Assembly: GCA_025055115.1 (NCBI GenBank)
Contig: JANWYJ010000043.1
Location: 62,001-126,000 of the forward strand
Length of the DNA: 64,000 bases
From: Gemmata sp.
GTDB lineage: Bacteria; Planctomycetota; Planctomycetia; Gemmatales; Gemmataceae
Reading direction: 5' to 3'
Shown piece by piece: positions 36,881 to 44,593 of this stretch. The notes under the pieces were generated by a model, which saw only the letters and a program-made list of their open reading frames with translations, was not told the DNA's origin and searched no databases. The translations under genes were made by a program, and so were the position numbers. The stretch's first letter is position 1, and every line of letters begins with the position of its first letter.

Positions 36881-36973
36881 ACACGCCGCGATGGCCTGCC
36901 GCGGTAGTCGCGGATATCGTGGCTCGCTATCATAACTGTTCTCTGGGAATTCCGCTGTTGGGGAGAATCGAAC

Positions 36974-37306
36974 GTGGCCGTTCGTATTCGGATGAAGCAA
37001 ATGGGCCGGACGCACCGGCACTTCTATCGCATTGTGGCGATCGACAGTCGCCAACCGCGCGATGGCAAAGTCATTGAAGAGTTAGGAACCTACGATCCGC
37101 ACGTTCCCGATGCGGATAAATCGGTCACTCTTCGCCCGTCGCGCATCAAATATTGGCAAAGTGTCGGGGCGAAAGCTTCGGAACACTGCGAAGCTATCTT
37201 CAAAAAGTACATGAAAAAGTGGGAGGAGATTGAAGCCCAACAAGCCGCCCAAGCGGCCGCGGCCGCAGTTCAGCCGGACGCAAGTGCTTCGCCACCAACA
37301 AGTTAA
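36974..37306 (+). CDS. rpsP: 30S ribosomal protein S16
   Basis: The GTG at 36974 follows GGGGAG at an 8-base distance, and the product begins 'AVRIRMKQMGRTHRHFYRIVA', the standard S16 start. Residues 1-80 form the S16 domain, ending 'LRPSRIKYWQSVGAKASE'. The last 30 residues are a helical tail rich in alanine and glutamine, longer than in enterobacteria. It is followed by trmD and rplS, the classical S16 operon, but the usual rimM gene between rpsP and trmD is absent (35 bases separate them). Confidence 0.95.
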   Translation: MAVRIRMKQMGRTHRHFYRIVAIDSRQPRDGKVIEELGTYDPHVPDADKSVTLRPSRIKYWQSVGAKASEHCEAIFKKYMKKWEEIEAQQAAQAAAAAVQPDASASPPTS

Positions 37307-37340
37307 GGGCAATTGATCGCCGGAGACACCGGCTCCAGCC

Positions 37341-38057
37341 ATGCCCCGCACCATCCGCTTTGATGTGCTCACGTTGTTTCCGGGCATCTTCACCAGCTAC
37401 TTGCAACACAGCATTCTGGAGGATGCCATTACGGCCGGATTGGTGCAGGTCCATACTTGGAACATCCGCGATTGGACCCACAATAAGCACCACCGCGTCG
37501 ATGATCGCCCCTACGGTGGCGGACCGGGAATGATCTTGGCGGCACAACCGGTCGTCGATTGTGCCGAAGCGGTCCAGGCGATGGCTGAGCCGCCGGGTCG
37601 GATCATCCTGTTGACCCCGGCCGGTGAACGGCTGACCCAGCGGATTGTCGAGCAATTGGCCCAAGAACCGCGCTTGCTGCTGCTGTGTGGCCGTTACGAA
37701 GGGTTTGACGACCGCATCCGCCAGTTGCTCAATCCTTGGGAAATTTCCATCGGCGATTTCATTTGCAACGGCGGTGAAGTCCCGGCCATGGTGATTATTG
37801 ATAGTGTCATCCGCCTGATTCCGGGGGTTTTGGGCGAACAAGCCAGCATCGTGGACGAAAGTCATAGTGAACTGGGCTGTCTGGAATATCCCCAATACAC
37901 GCGACCTCGGGTCTTCCGGGGCTTGGCGGTACCTGAGGTTCTACTGAGTGGTAACCATCAAGCGGTGGCCCAGTGGCGCAAAGAGCAAAGCGAGCTACGC
38001 AGCCGCGCTCGTCGCCCAGCGCCGCCTCCGCCATCGCCCAACCCACGACCCGATTGA
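37341..38057 (+). CDS. trmD: tRNA (guanine-N1)-methyltransferase TrmD
   Basis: TrmD methylates G37 of tRNAs with a G at position 36, which protects the reading frame. The 238-residue SPOUT enzyme has 'FDVLTLFPGIF', 'DDRPYGGGPGM', 'LCGRYEGFDDRI' with the catalytic Asp region, and the knot block 'ISIGDFICNGGEVPAMVIIDSVIRL', seen at about 135-159. The C-terminus is a basic, proline-rich tail. It sits between rpsP and rplS, the normal gene order. Confidence 0.96.
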   Translation: MPRTIRFDVLTLFPGIFTSYLQHSILEDAITAGLVQVHTWNIRDWTHNKHHRVDDRPYGGGPGMILAAQPVVDCAEAVQAMAEPPGRIILLTPAGERLTQRIVEQLAQEPRLLLLCGRYEGFDDRIRQLLNPWEISIGDFICNGGEVPAMVIIDSVIRLIPGVLGEQASIVDESHSELGCLEYPQYTRPRVFRGLAVPEVLLSGNHQAVAQWRKEQSELRSRARRPAPPPPSPNPRPD

Positions 38058-38108
38058 AGCGCAAGATTAGTAATGTCGATCCGATTTCGCTGCCGAGAAG
38101 GGTGAAAC

Positions 38109-38615
38109 ATGATAACGCCGCTGATCCAACTTGTTGAAAAGCCCCAGTTGCGGACCGACCTGCCCGATTTTCGCGTCGGTGATCGCATTGAGGTTCACCA
38201 AAAAATCCTCGATGGTGCCAAGGAGCGGATTCAGGTCTTTGAGGGTGATGTGATCGCCCGGCACAACGGCGGGATTCGCGAAACCGTGACCGTCCGGCGG
38301 ATCGTTCAGGGGGAAGGCGTCGAGCGGATTTTCCCCATTCACTCCCCCCGGATTGCTAAGATCGTCGTCAAGAGAGCCGGGATGGTCCGCCGGGCTAAAC
38401 TCTACTACCTGCGCGATCGGGTGGGTAAAGCGACCAAGATCCGCGACGATGTCAAGCGCCAAGCACAAATCGACTTGCAACTGAAACAAGCGGCTGAAGC
38501 GGCCGCGAAAGCGGCCCAAGAAGCCGCGGCGGCCGCCACGGCCGCCGGTGGCGAGAGCAAATCGGCCGCCAAGAAACGAGCACGCAAAGAAGCGGAAGCT
38601 GCGAAGAAGAAGTAA
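38109..38615 (+). CDS. rplS: 50S ribosomal protein L19
   Basis: The core L19 domain (residues 1-115) shows '[20 protein letters not shown]', '[14 protein letters not shown]', 'ETVTVRRI' and '[13 protein letters not shown]', which is unmistakable. A C-terminal extension of about 50 residues is almost only alanine, lysine, glutamate and glutamine, giving 168 residues against about 115 in E. coli. Such charged alanine-lysine tails on ribosomal proteins are common in planctomycetes. Confidence 0.96.
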   Translation: MITPLIQLVEKPQLRTDLPDFRVGDRIEVHQKILDGAKERIQVFEGDVIARHNGGIRETVTVRRIVQGEGVERIFPIHSPRIAKIVVKRAGMVRRAKLYYLRDRVGKATKIRDDVKRQAQIDLQLKQAAEAAAKAAQEAAAAATAAGGESKSAAKKRARKEAEAAKKK

Positions 38616-38618
38616 GCT

Positions 38619-39077
38619 GTGGCTGCGCCTGATGTTAAGTCCCGCGACGCCGAACCGCCGCCCTGGGTACCGTGGCGGTGGTGGCGCCGTTGGTTCGGGC
38701 AGCGCAGTGAACGCGCGGCGGCCCAATTCCTGCGGCGGCGAGGCTATCGTATTCTCGCGGCCAATGTGGCCGATCGCCGCGGCGAACTCGATCTTTTGGC
38801 CCTCGATGGGGATACCTTGGTGGTCGTGGAAGTCCGTTCGACTTCCAGTACCCACCCTGACGCCCTGACCCTCACTGCGGCCAGCGTTGATATTCGCAAA
38901 CAGAAGCGAATTACGGAAACCACCACGCGGTTTTTGGCCCAACGCGGATTATTGGGGCGCATCGCAGTTCGTTACGATGTGTTAGCGATTGTTTGGCCCC
39001 CCGCGGCCCGCCAACCCACCATCCGGCACATCTTGAACGCGTTTGAATCAACCGGGCGGTTCCAATTCTTCACCTAA
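38619..39077 (+). CDS. yraN: UPF0102 (YraN) family endonuclease-like protein
   Basis: The GTG at 38619 lies four bases after the rplS stop. Residues about 28-140 carry the YraN pattern: 'AAAQFLRRRGYRILAANV', 'RRGELDLLALDGDTLVVVEVRS' (the PD-(D/E)xK-like core with Glu-Leu-Asp and Val-Glu-Val-Arg) and 'ITETTTRFLAQ'. The usual lysine after 'VEVK' is arginine here, a change found in some family members. The function is not established; relatives lie near ribosomal genes in many genomes, as here. Confidence 0.9.
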   Translation: MAAPDVKSRDAEPPPWVPWRWWRRWFGQRSERAAAQFLRRRGYRILAANVADRRGELDLLALDGDTLVVVEVRSTSSTHPDALTLTAASVDIRKQKRITETTTRFLAQRGLLGRIAVRYDVLAIVWPPAARQPTIRHILNAFESTGRFQFFT

Positions 39078-39105
39078 GACCCAATGCCAGCGGTTTGAGG
39101 TTGCT

Positions 39106-40323
39106 ATGCCCTTTTTATCGGTGGACGAACAGCTTGCGATCCTGCTGCGCGGCGTTGCCCAAGTGGAGACGCGCGAAGAACTTCGGAAAAAACTCGAACG
39201 CAGTGCGGCCAGCGGTCAACCCTTGCGCGTCAAATACGGCATCGATCCTACCGGCTTCGATGTCCACCTGGGGCACACGGTGCCCTTGCGGAAATTGCGT
39301 CAGTTCCAACAGCTGGGACATACCGCAGTTCTGATCATCGGCACCGCCACAGCCGCGGTGGGCGATCCCTCGGGACGGGATGTCAGCCGGCAAGGGCTGA
39401 CCCCGGAGCAAATCGAACACAATGCCCGGACGTATTTGACGCAAATCGCGAAAGTGATCGATGTTACGAAGACCGAAGTTCGTCCAAACGGGGAGTGGTT
39501 CAACGCCTTCCGCTTCGCAGATATGCTGCGGTTACTCGGGCACACCACGATCCAACGCATGCTCGAACGCGACGACTTCACCAAGCGCCTCAAAGCGGGT
39601 ACCCCGATTTACCTTCATGAATGTCTCTACCCACTGATGCAGGGACACGATTCGGTGGTGGTTCGGGCCGATGTCGAGCTGGGGGGGACGGAGCAGTTGT
39701 ATAACCTCATGGTTGGTCGTGACTTACAGCGAGCCGCCGGACAGGAACCCCAGATTTGCCTGACCATGCCCATTCTTCGCGGGCTGGATGGCGAAAAGAA
39801 GATGGGCAAAAGCCTCAACAACTACATCGGCCTCAACGAACCGCCCAAAGAGATGTTCGGGAAGACTATGCGGATTCCCGACACTCTGATGAAAGAGTGG
39901 TTTGAGCTTCTCACCGATTTTTCCGACGAACAGATCGCGGCATTCTTACGTGGAAAGCCCAATGAGGCGAAAAAAGCGCTCGCCGCCGCGATTGTTCGCT
40001 TCTACCATGGCGACAGTGCCGCGGCCAGTGTTCTGGACGACTGGCGGAAGCAGTTTGAAGAGAAAGGCGACCCCGATGAAATGCCTGAAATTACCATTCC
40101 CGCTGGCAAACTGACCCACGGGCAACTCGCCGCCGTCGATCTGATCGTCGAAGCCAAGCTCGCCAGCAGTAAAAGCGAGGCGCGTCGCAAAATTGATGAG
40201 GGCGCGTTCAACTATGGCCCCGACCGCACCAAAGTGACCGACGTGAAAGCCACCGTACCTGTGGCCGATGGCCTGGTGGTTCGCCTAGGGCGGAAAATCG
40301 TTCGTGTGCGGATCGGAGAGTAA
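39106..40323 (+). CDS. tyrS: Tyrosyl-tRNA synthetase
   Basis: The ATG at 39106, with GAGG six bases upstream, gives 405 residues. Class I synthetase motifs are 'GIDPTGFDVHLGHT' (HIGH-type HLGH) and 'KKMGKSLNNYI' (KMSKS-type), with tyrosine-pocket residues in 'GTATAAVGDPSG' and 'GGTEQLYNLMVGRD'. The C-terminal S4-like RNA-binding domain begins near residue 340. This is the TyrRS type with a KMGKS signature (the TyrZ-like branch). It overlaps no other gene and ends the ribosomal cluster. Confidence 0.95.
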   Translation: MPFLSVDEQLAILLRGVAQVETREELRKKLERSAASGQPLRVKYGIDPTGFDVHLGHTVPLRKLRQFQQLGHTAVLIIGTATAAVGDPSGRDVSRQGLTPEQIEHNARTYLTQIAKVIDVTKTEVRPNGEWFNAFRFADMLRLLGHTTIQRMLERDDFTKRLKAGTPIYLHECLYPLMQGHDSVVVRADVELGGTEQLYNLMVGRDLQRAAGQEPQICLTMPILRGLDGEKKMGKSLNNYIGLNEPPKEMFGKTMRIPDTLMKEWFELLTDFSDEQIAAFLRGKPNEAKKALAAAIVRFYHGDSAAASVLDDWRKQFEEKGDPDEMPEITIPAGKLTHGQLAAVDLIVEAKLASSKSEARRKIDEGAFNYGPDRTKVTDVKATVPVADGLVVRLGRKIVRVRIGE

Positions 40324-40418
40324 CCTGAAGGAAGGTGGTAGCCCCTGGGCCAGTCGGTCGACGATTTTCATTTTCATCATGAAGCCCCTGACCGCGTCGC
40401 GGATCGCATCGGGGCAAC

Positions 40419-40531
40419 CTGTCACGAGTCGATGTACAAGGAAAAGGTTGGCACCTGCGGTAGATGGCTCCTTTCGTCCCCTGCCACATGCTCTTACGAG
40501 CCGTTATACGAGGAAAAAGTTGGCAGCTGGG
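40419..40531. repeat. Spaced direct repeat pair (41 bp, period 72)
   Basis: Bases 40419-40459 and 40491-40531 match at 32 of 41 positions. The right copy holds the TAA stop (40494-40496) and last codons of the zinc-type ABC ATPase gene. The left copy is outside, downstream of that gene. Confidence 0.8.
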
Positions 40532-41270
40532 TACCGAAAACGAGGGCGAGATTGATCGGTGTCAACACTTCCGCCGGTGAACCTTGGCATTGAATCGCCC
40601 CATGACGCAGACACATCACCTCATGGGCGTAGGTTCGCACCATGTTGAGGTCGTGGGACACCATCAACACGGTGACTCCGGTTTCACGGTTGATTGTGGC
40701 GATCAGGTCGTAGAACCTCTGCTGATCCTTGAAGTCGATGCCCGCCGCGGGTTCGTCGAGAAGTAGCAATTCCGGTTGGGGTTCCAGAGCCAGTGCCAGA
40801 AGTACCCGTTGGAGTTGTCCGCCGGAAAGTCCTTCCACCGGCACGTCCAAACATTCGGCAGCACCAACGCGTTCGAGGATGCTTTGGCTTTTTTGGGCTG
40901 TGGCTCGGGAAATGCCGAAAAACAAAGGCCGGCGGGAGAGTGTAAGGGCGAGAAAATCGCGGACCGTCAGTGGTAAGCGGGCATCCAGGGTGAGCCGTTG
41001 GGGAACGTAGCCAATGGCTTCCGGGTAAGGTTGGGAGTGGTCGTGGCCGCAATGGAATTCGATGGTGCCCGTGTGGGGGTATTCGTTGACCAGAGTACGA
41101 AGCAGGGTGGTTTTTCCCGACCCGTTAAGGCCAATCAAAGCTGTGATTTGTCCGCGTGCGATGTCGGCTGTCACCCCGCGGAGTATGGGTTGCCCTCCCA
41201 GCACAACCCGGACATTGCGGAGGGAGACCAAGGGTTTCGTCGCAACGGGCCGTGGCGGTGGGCTGATCAT
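40494..41270 (-). CDS. znuC: ABC transporter ATP-binding protein, zinc/manganese type
   Basis: The 258-residue protein has Walker A 'GLNGSGKTTLL', the Q-loop 'YVPQR', the signature 'LSGGQLQRV', Walker B 'LLLLDEPAAGID' and the switch histidine in 'VSHDLN'. Its sequence is nearest to the ZnuC/MntB type, and its ATG overlaps the stop of the zinc-binding-protein frame (ATGA). It would power uptake together with a membrane permease of the ZnuB type, but no permease gene lies in the 40-43 kb region on either side. The metal assignment rests on the neighbour. Confidence 0.88.
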   Translation of the reverse strand: MISPPPRPVATKPLVSLRNVRVVLGGQPILRGVTADIARGQITALIGLNGSGKTTLLRTLVNEYPHTGTIEFHCGHDHSQPYPEAIGYVPQRLTLDARLPLTVRDFLALTLSRRPLFFGISRATAQKSQSILERVGAAECLDVPVEGLSGGQLQRVLLALALEPQPELLLLDEPAAGIDFKDQQRFYDLIATINRETGVTVLMVSHDLNMVRTYAHEVMCLRHGAIQCQGSPAEVLTPINLALVFGTQLPTFSSYNGS

Positions 41271-42261
41271 TTGAGCTTCTCGGCCAATTCGGCCAGGTTG
41301 GCCCGCATGCGTTGTTCATACCACTCAGGGGTCAGGTCCGCTGGTTTCGCAGTTTCCAGGGTGTCGATTTCTGCCAATACCGCGTCTTTAACTCCTTTGA
41401 GTTCCAACTCTTTGCGGAGCACTTCGCCCGAATTGCTCTTGGAATACTGGGGTTCGACCGCGATGACCCGTGTTGGTTTTGTTTCGTCGGTGCAGATGCG
41501 AATGAGTTTTTTCATTTCCCGTTCATCGGGTTCTTGACCGGGTTTTGGGTCAGCACACCGCGGATTTCGAGCTGGAAGCAGTTGGCGAAATAGGTGAGTG
41601 AGTCGTGGAAGCTGACAAGCCGATTATTGGTTTTGCCCGCAAGCAGCGCCAGTCCGTCGGCTTTGAGCTTTTCCAGCTTGGCGATATACTCCGCAGCGCG
41701 GCGGTCGTAGTTGGCAGCACGGTCGGGATCGGCCGATTTCAGCTCATCGCGAATAGCCTGCACGAGATAAATCGCGTGTTCGGGGCTGAGCCAGACGTGC
41801 GGATCCAGGTCGTGCTTGTGGTCCGGATCATCTTTATGGTGAGCGTGCGTGCAGACGCCTTCGCATAATTTATGGGAGGGAATTCGTGCGGCGAGTTCCA
41901 CAATGCGGAGTCGGGTGTTCCCTGAGCCATCCTTCATCTTTTGGGCAATGTGTTCGTCCAACCCTAGCCCAATGACGAACATGATGTCGGCTTGGGACAG
42001 CAGCCGGGCGTCTTGCTCGGTGGGGTTGAAGTCGTGAGGCCCCGTTGTGGTCATCACATTCTTCACATGGGCATCGTCGCCGGCGACATTGACCGCAAAG
42101 CAATACAGCGGAGCAAATGACACAACCACTTTCGGTCCCGGTTTATTGGGCCAATGCTCGGTCTCCGCGTGGTTGCGATCGCACCCAGACAAAGCGCACA
42201 CCACCGACCAGCAGATGCCCACCCACGCCAGCGTTTTGCCGAAGGCCCGATCAGAATGCAT
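41267..42261 (-). pseudogene. znuA: Zinc-binding periplasmic lipoprotein (ZnuA-like) interrupted by a frameshift
   Basis: The gene is in two overlapping frames. The first (42261 to 41512) begins with a lipoprotein signal ending 'ALSGC' and has metal-ligand motifs 'GPHDFNPTEQD', the His-rich loop 'HAHHKDDPDHKHD' and 'SFHDSLTYFAN', but ends too early in 'NPMNGK'. The second (41515 to 41267) continues the family with 'VIAVEPQYSKSNSGEVLRKEL' (about its residues 17-37) and 'LTPEWYEQRMRANLAELAEKL'. Reading the second frame backwards gives 'PGQEPDEREMKKLIRIC', the normal ZnuA sequence. One missing base in the short C-run (G-run on plus) at 41540-41542 explains it all. Real inactivation, a sequencing error or programmed frameshifting cannot be told apart here. 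Confidence 0.85.
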
Positions 42262-42285
42262 GCCATCCTCCCGCTCGGGTTCGGG

Positions 42286-42298
42286 ATAACAGGGTTAT
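42286..42298. promoter_or_regulatory. Small palindrome upstream of znuA, weak operator candidate
   Basis: ATAAC-AGG-GTTAT lies 25-37 bases upstream of the znuA-like start, with a further GTTATC at 42305-42310. The position and TAAC/GTTA half-sites are reminiscent of Zur-type sites, but the match is short and no Zur gene is present. Confidence 0.25.
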
Positions 42299-42480
42299 AC
42301 CACCGTTATCCTATCCCTTACCAAATACCGGGACAAGAGAACGCCTTTACAACTCGGCAAAAGCTTGGAATTAACAGGTTCGATGGGATGGAAGGGGAAA
42401 AAGTCGCAGGGCACACAATCATCACTATGTGTATGAATATTGACCGAATGACTCTAGAACCATCTCTCGGAAACCGTCCG

Positions 42481-42717
42481 GCTTGCTGACACTGTGGCAG
42501 GCCTGTTGCTGGCCTTGAACCTGTCTTTCGACGTTCTGTTCTTTGTCTTTCGACGCTCTCTTCTTGAGGTAGACCAAGCTTGCTAACGCTGTGGCAGTTG
42601 ATGCTGTGGCCGGTCTGTTGCGAGAGCGGTGAGAGTGCCTCCGGGGAACTGCTGATGGAGACGACAACAGCCGCCTTCCTGGCATCGAAGACGACAACAG
42701 CAACCTTCCTCGCATCG
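42481..42717. repeat. Repeat-rich spacer upstream of znuA
   Basis: The 625-base spacer 42262-42886 has no gene I can support. It holds a 20-bp pair (42481-42500 and 42578-42597, two mismatches), a pair of 12-bp units near 42522 and 42544, and a 29-bp pair (42659-42687 and 42689-42717, three mismatches). Confidence 0.75.
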
Positions 42718-42851
42718 CCGAGCCTCATCCCCGTGACATCGTTCCAATCCCACGATCTACCGACCCACGCCGGGGGCGAGTTCGAATCTCGGCGGGTACC
42801 ACCCATGTGCCGTGGGGATGGCTCGATGCGCCCAAGCCACCGCGTATGAGG

Positions 42852-42887
42852 AATCGTTGGTGGCGAGATAATCGTTGGTGGCGAGAT
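42852..42887. repeat. Perfect 18-bp tandem repeat at the end of the sigma-factor gene
   Basis: Bases 42852-42869 and 42870-42887 are identical. The second unit ends on the first base of the minus-strand stop codon (42887-42889). Confidence 0.9.
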
Positions 42888-43702
42888 CAGGATGTTAGAC
42901 CTTCACACAATTTCGCGAGGGCTTCGTACTCGATTTGTCGGACGCGTTCGCGGGTCAGACCCAGTTCGGCGCCGATTTCCTTAAGAGTTTTCGGCTCTTC
43001 ATCATCGAGGCCAAAGCGCATCCGCAGCACAGTAGCCTCACGGGGGTCCATCTGATCCAGAAGAACCATCACTTGCTTCAGATCGTCGGTTTCACCCAAC
43101 AGATCGTCAGCTGATCGGCACCGCGAATCAGTGAGCATTTCCTCAATGGTCCAACCTTCCTCGACACATTCGGTTTGTGAACCAGCACTGGCAACACGGA
43201 TCGCCTTCTTGATGATCGCCAACTTTTTCTTGGATAAGCCGAGAAATCGGGCGATTTCGTCCTGGGTGGGAGGGCGACCGAGTTCGTCGGTCAGCTTATT
43301 GGTGGCCCGGCGCCATTTGGTGAGCAGTTCGGTCATGTAGGCCGGAATGCGAATCGTCCGCGCCGTATTGATAATCGCCCGCTTGATGCTCTGTTTGATC
43401 CAGTAACTGGCATAGGTGCTGAAACGGGTGTTCATCGATGGATCGAAACCTTCGACAGCCCGCAAAAGCCCCATATTTCCCTCCGCCACCAAGTCTTCCA
43501 GCGGCAATCCTTTGCCCACATAGCCCCGGGCAATGTTGACCACCAAGCGAAGATTGGCACGCACCATCTGATCGCGAGCCTCGACATCACCTTGGAGGAC
43601 ACGTTGGGCCAATTCGCGTTCTTCCTTGGCGCTGAGAAGTGGCGTCCGATCAATCTCGCCCAAGTAGGTACTAAAAGGTACTCGATCCGATGCGGTACTC
43701 AC
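42887..43702 (-). CDS. Primary-type RNA polymerase sigma factor (RpoD/SigA family)
   Basis: The protein has a conserved region 1.2 segment ('FSTYLGEIDRTPLLSAKEE'), region 2 with 'RANLRLVVNIARGYVGKGLPLEDL' and 'YASYWIKQSIKRAI', region 3 'GRPPTQDEIARFLG', and region 4 'LDQMDPREATVLRMRFGL ... TLKEIGAELGLTRERVRQIE'. At about 271 residues it lacks the long N-terminal region 1.1 and is shorter than a housekeeping RpoD, so it may be an alternative primary-like factor (RpoS/HrdA-like). I place the start at GTG 43702 because similarity begins there; an open frame continues to a TTG at 43798. Confidence 0.88.
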   Translation of the reverse strand: MSTASDRVPFSTYLGEIDRTPLLSAKEERELAQRVLQGDVEARDQMVRANLRLVVNIARGYVGKGLPLEDLVAEGNMGLLRAVEGFDPSMNTRFSTYASYWIKQSIKRAIINTARTIRIPAYMTELLTKWRRATNKLTDELGRPPTQDEIARFLGLSKKKLAIIKKAIRVASAGSQTECVEEGWTIEEMLTDSRCRSADDLLGETDDLKQVMVLLDQMDPREATVLRMRFGLDDEEPKTLKEIGAELGLTRERVRQIEYEALAKLCEGLTS

Positions 43703-44062
43703 GGTTGTTGTGCCCGAAAAAATATTGAGTGCGAGTCGGGAGACGTTCAGGCAGGTGAAGAAATCCTGCGTCGCTTGAATGTGGTACACGAATTTCAATC
43801 CGTCAAATCAGAAAAAGCAGCAAAATGCTTGTTCCTCATCGGATTGGTAATTTGTGCTGATGGTGAAAAAGTTGATGTCTGAGAAGAATTTGCGGCTTCG
43901 GCAAGAATCGTAATTTTCCGCTTTGGTGCGAATCATTCGGCGGCAGGGGCACGCCATCAGGCGGTTTGTCATCCTGTCGTTCACATTTTGGCATACTTCA
44001 TGCACTTCTGAAGCATGATGCCGCACGGCAGAGTTGCGACCACATCTTCTGGTGAGGGTGAA

Positions 44063-44236
44063 ATGTTCAGCTTGAATCTGATGCCATCGTCCCAAGACAC
44101 GTTGGCCGACGACAATCCCCGGTATTTTGTGAGTGAATGGCACAATCGCGATCTCGATCCCGGGTGGTGGTTGGAATTGGGGCATGTGGAGTTGGAAACC
44201 ATTCACCCGACCGACAACCGGTCGTTCTCCCTCTGA
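44063..44236 (+). CDS. Small acidic protein of unknown function
   Basis: The ATG at 44063 is preceded by GAGGGTGA with good spacing, and the 57-residue product (MFSLNLMPSSQDTLADDNPR...) is acidic, aromatic and contains 'WWLELGHVELETIHP'. I recognise no family. Codon use and the strong ribosome-binding site make it a plausible real gene. It lies in the divergent spacer opposite the sigma-factor gene. Confidence 0.45.
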   Translation: MFSLNLMPSSQDTLADDNPRYFVSEWHNRDLDPGWWLELGHVELETIHPTDNRSFSL

Positions 44237-44319
44237 ACGGAAACGCTCATCACGGGAGAACGCTCATCACTTGCGAGAAAAACTTCCCCAAAAAGGATGA
44301 AAATTACAAGGACGCTGCA

Positions 44320-44517
44320 ATGAAGGACAAGATTTTCGACCCGTATTTGACGTTGTTGCTCGATCCCTTTCTAACCGCGGATGAAGCGGCGCGAGAAGCG
44401 CAAGCCGCGATTCAAACCGCGCCTGGGCTAGTCTTTCCTCGTAACCTAGTCGATCGGCTGAACGTGCGGGCAGCCACCGCGTCGGTGAAGTTGAATACAC
44501 CAAGTTGGGACTTTTAA
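44320..44517 (+). CDS. Small protein of unknown function
   Basis: The ATG at 44320 follows AAGGA at a suitable distance. The 65-residue product starts MKDKIFDPYLTLLLDPFLTADEAAREAQAAI-like (about residues 1-31), an amphipathic helical pattern, and ends in 'NTPSWDF'. No domain is recognised. It follows the other small gene by 83 bases, and a 12-bp repeat (44242-44253, 44259-44270) lies between them. Confidence 0.45.
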   Translation: MKDKIFDPYLTLLLDPFLTADEAAREAQAAIQTAPGLVFPRNLVDRLNVRAATASVKLNTPSWDF

Positions 44518-44593
44518 CGTTGTAGCAGCCTCTGTGGCCGAGGCGTGGGTGGGGGCGACGGTGATGATTCTGATCGAACGACGGGGGCGGAGG

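Noticed and set aside
41267-41515. An independent small gene downstream of znuA
   Set aside because: Its sequence is the missing C-terminal part of ZnuA, and a one-base change joins the frames.
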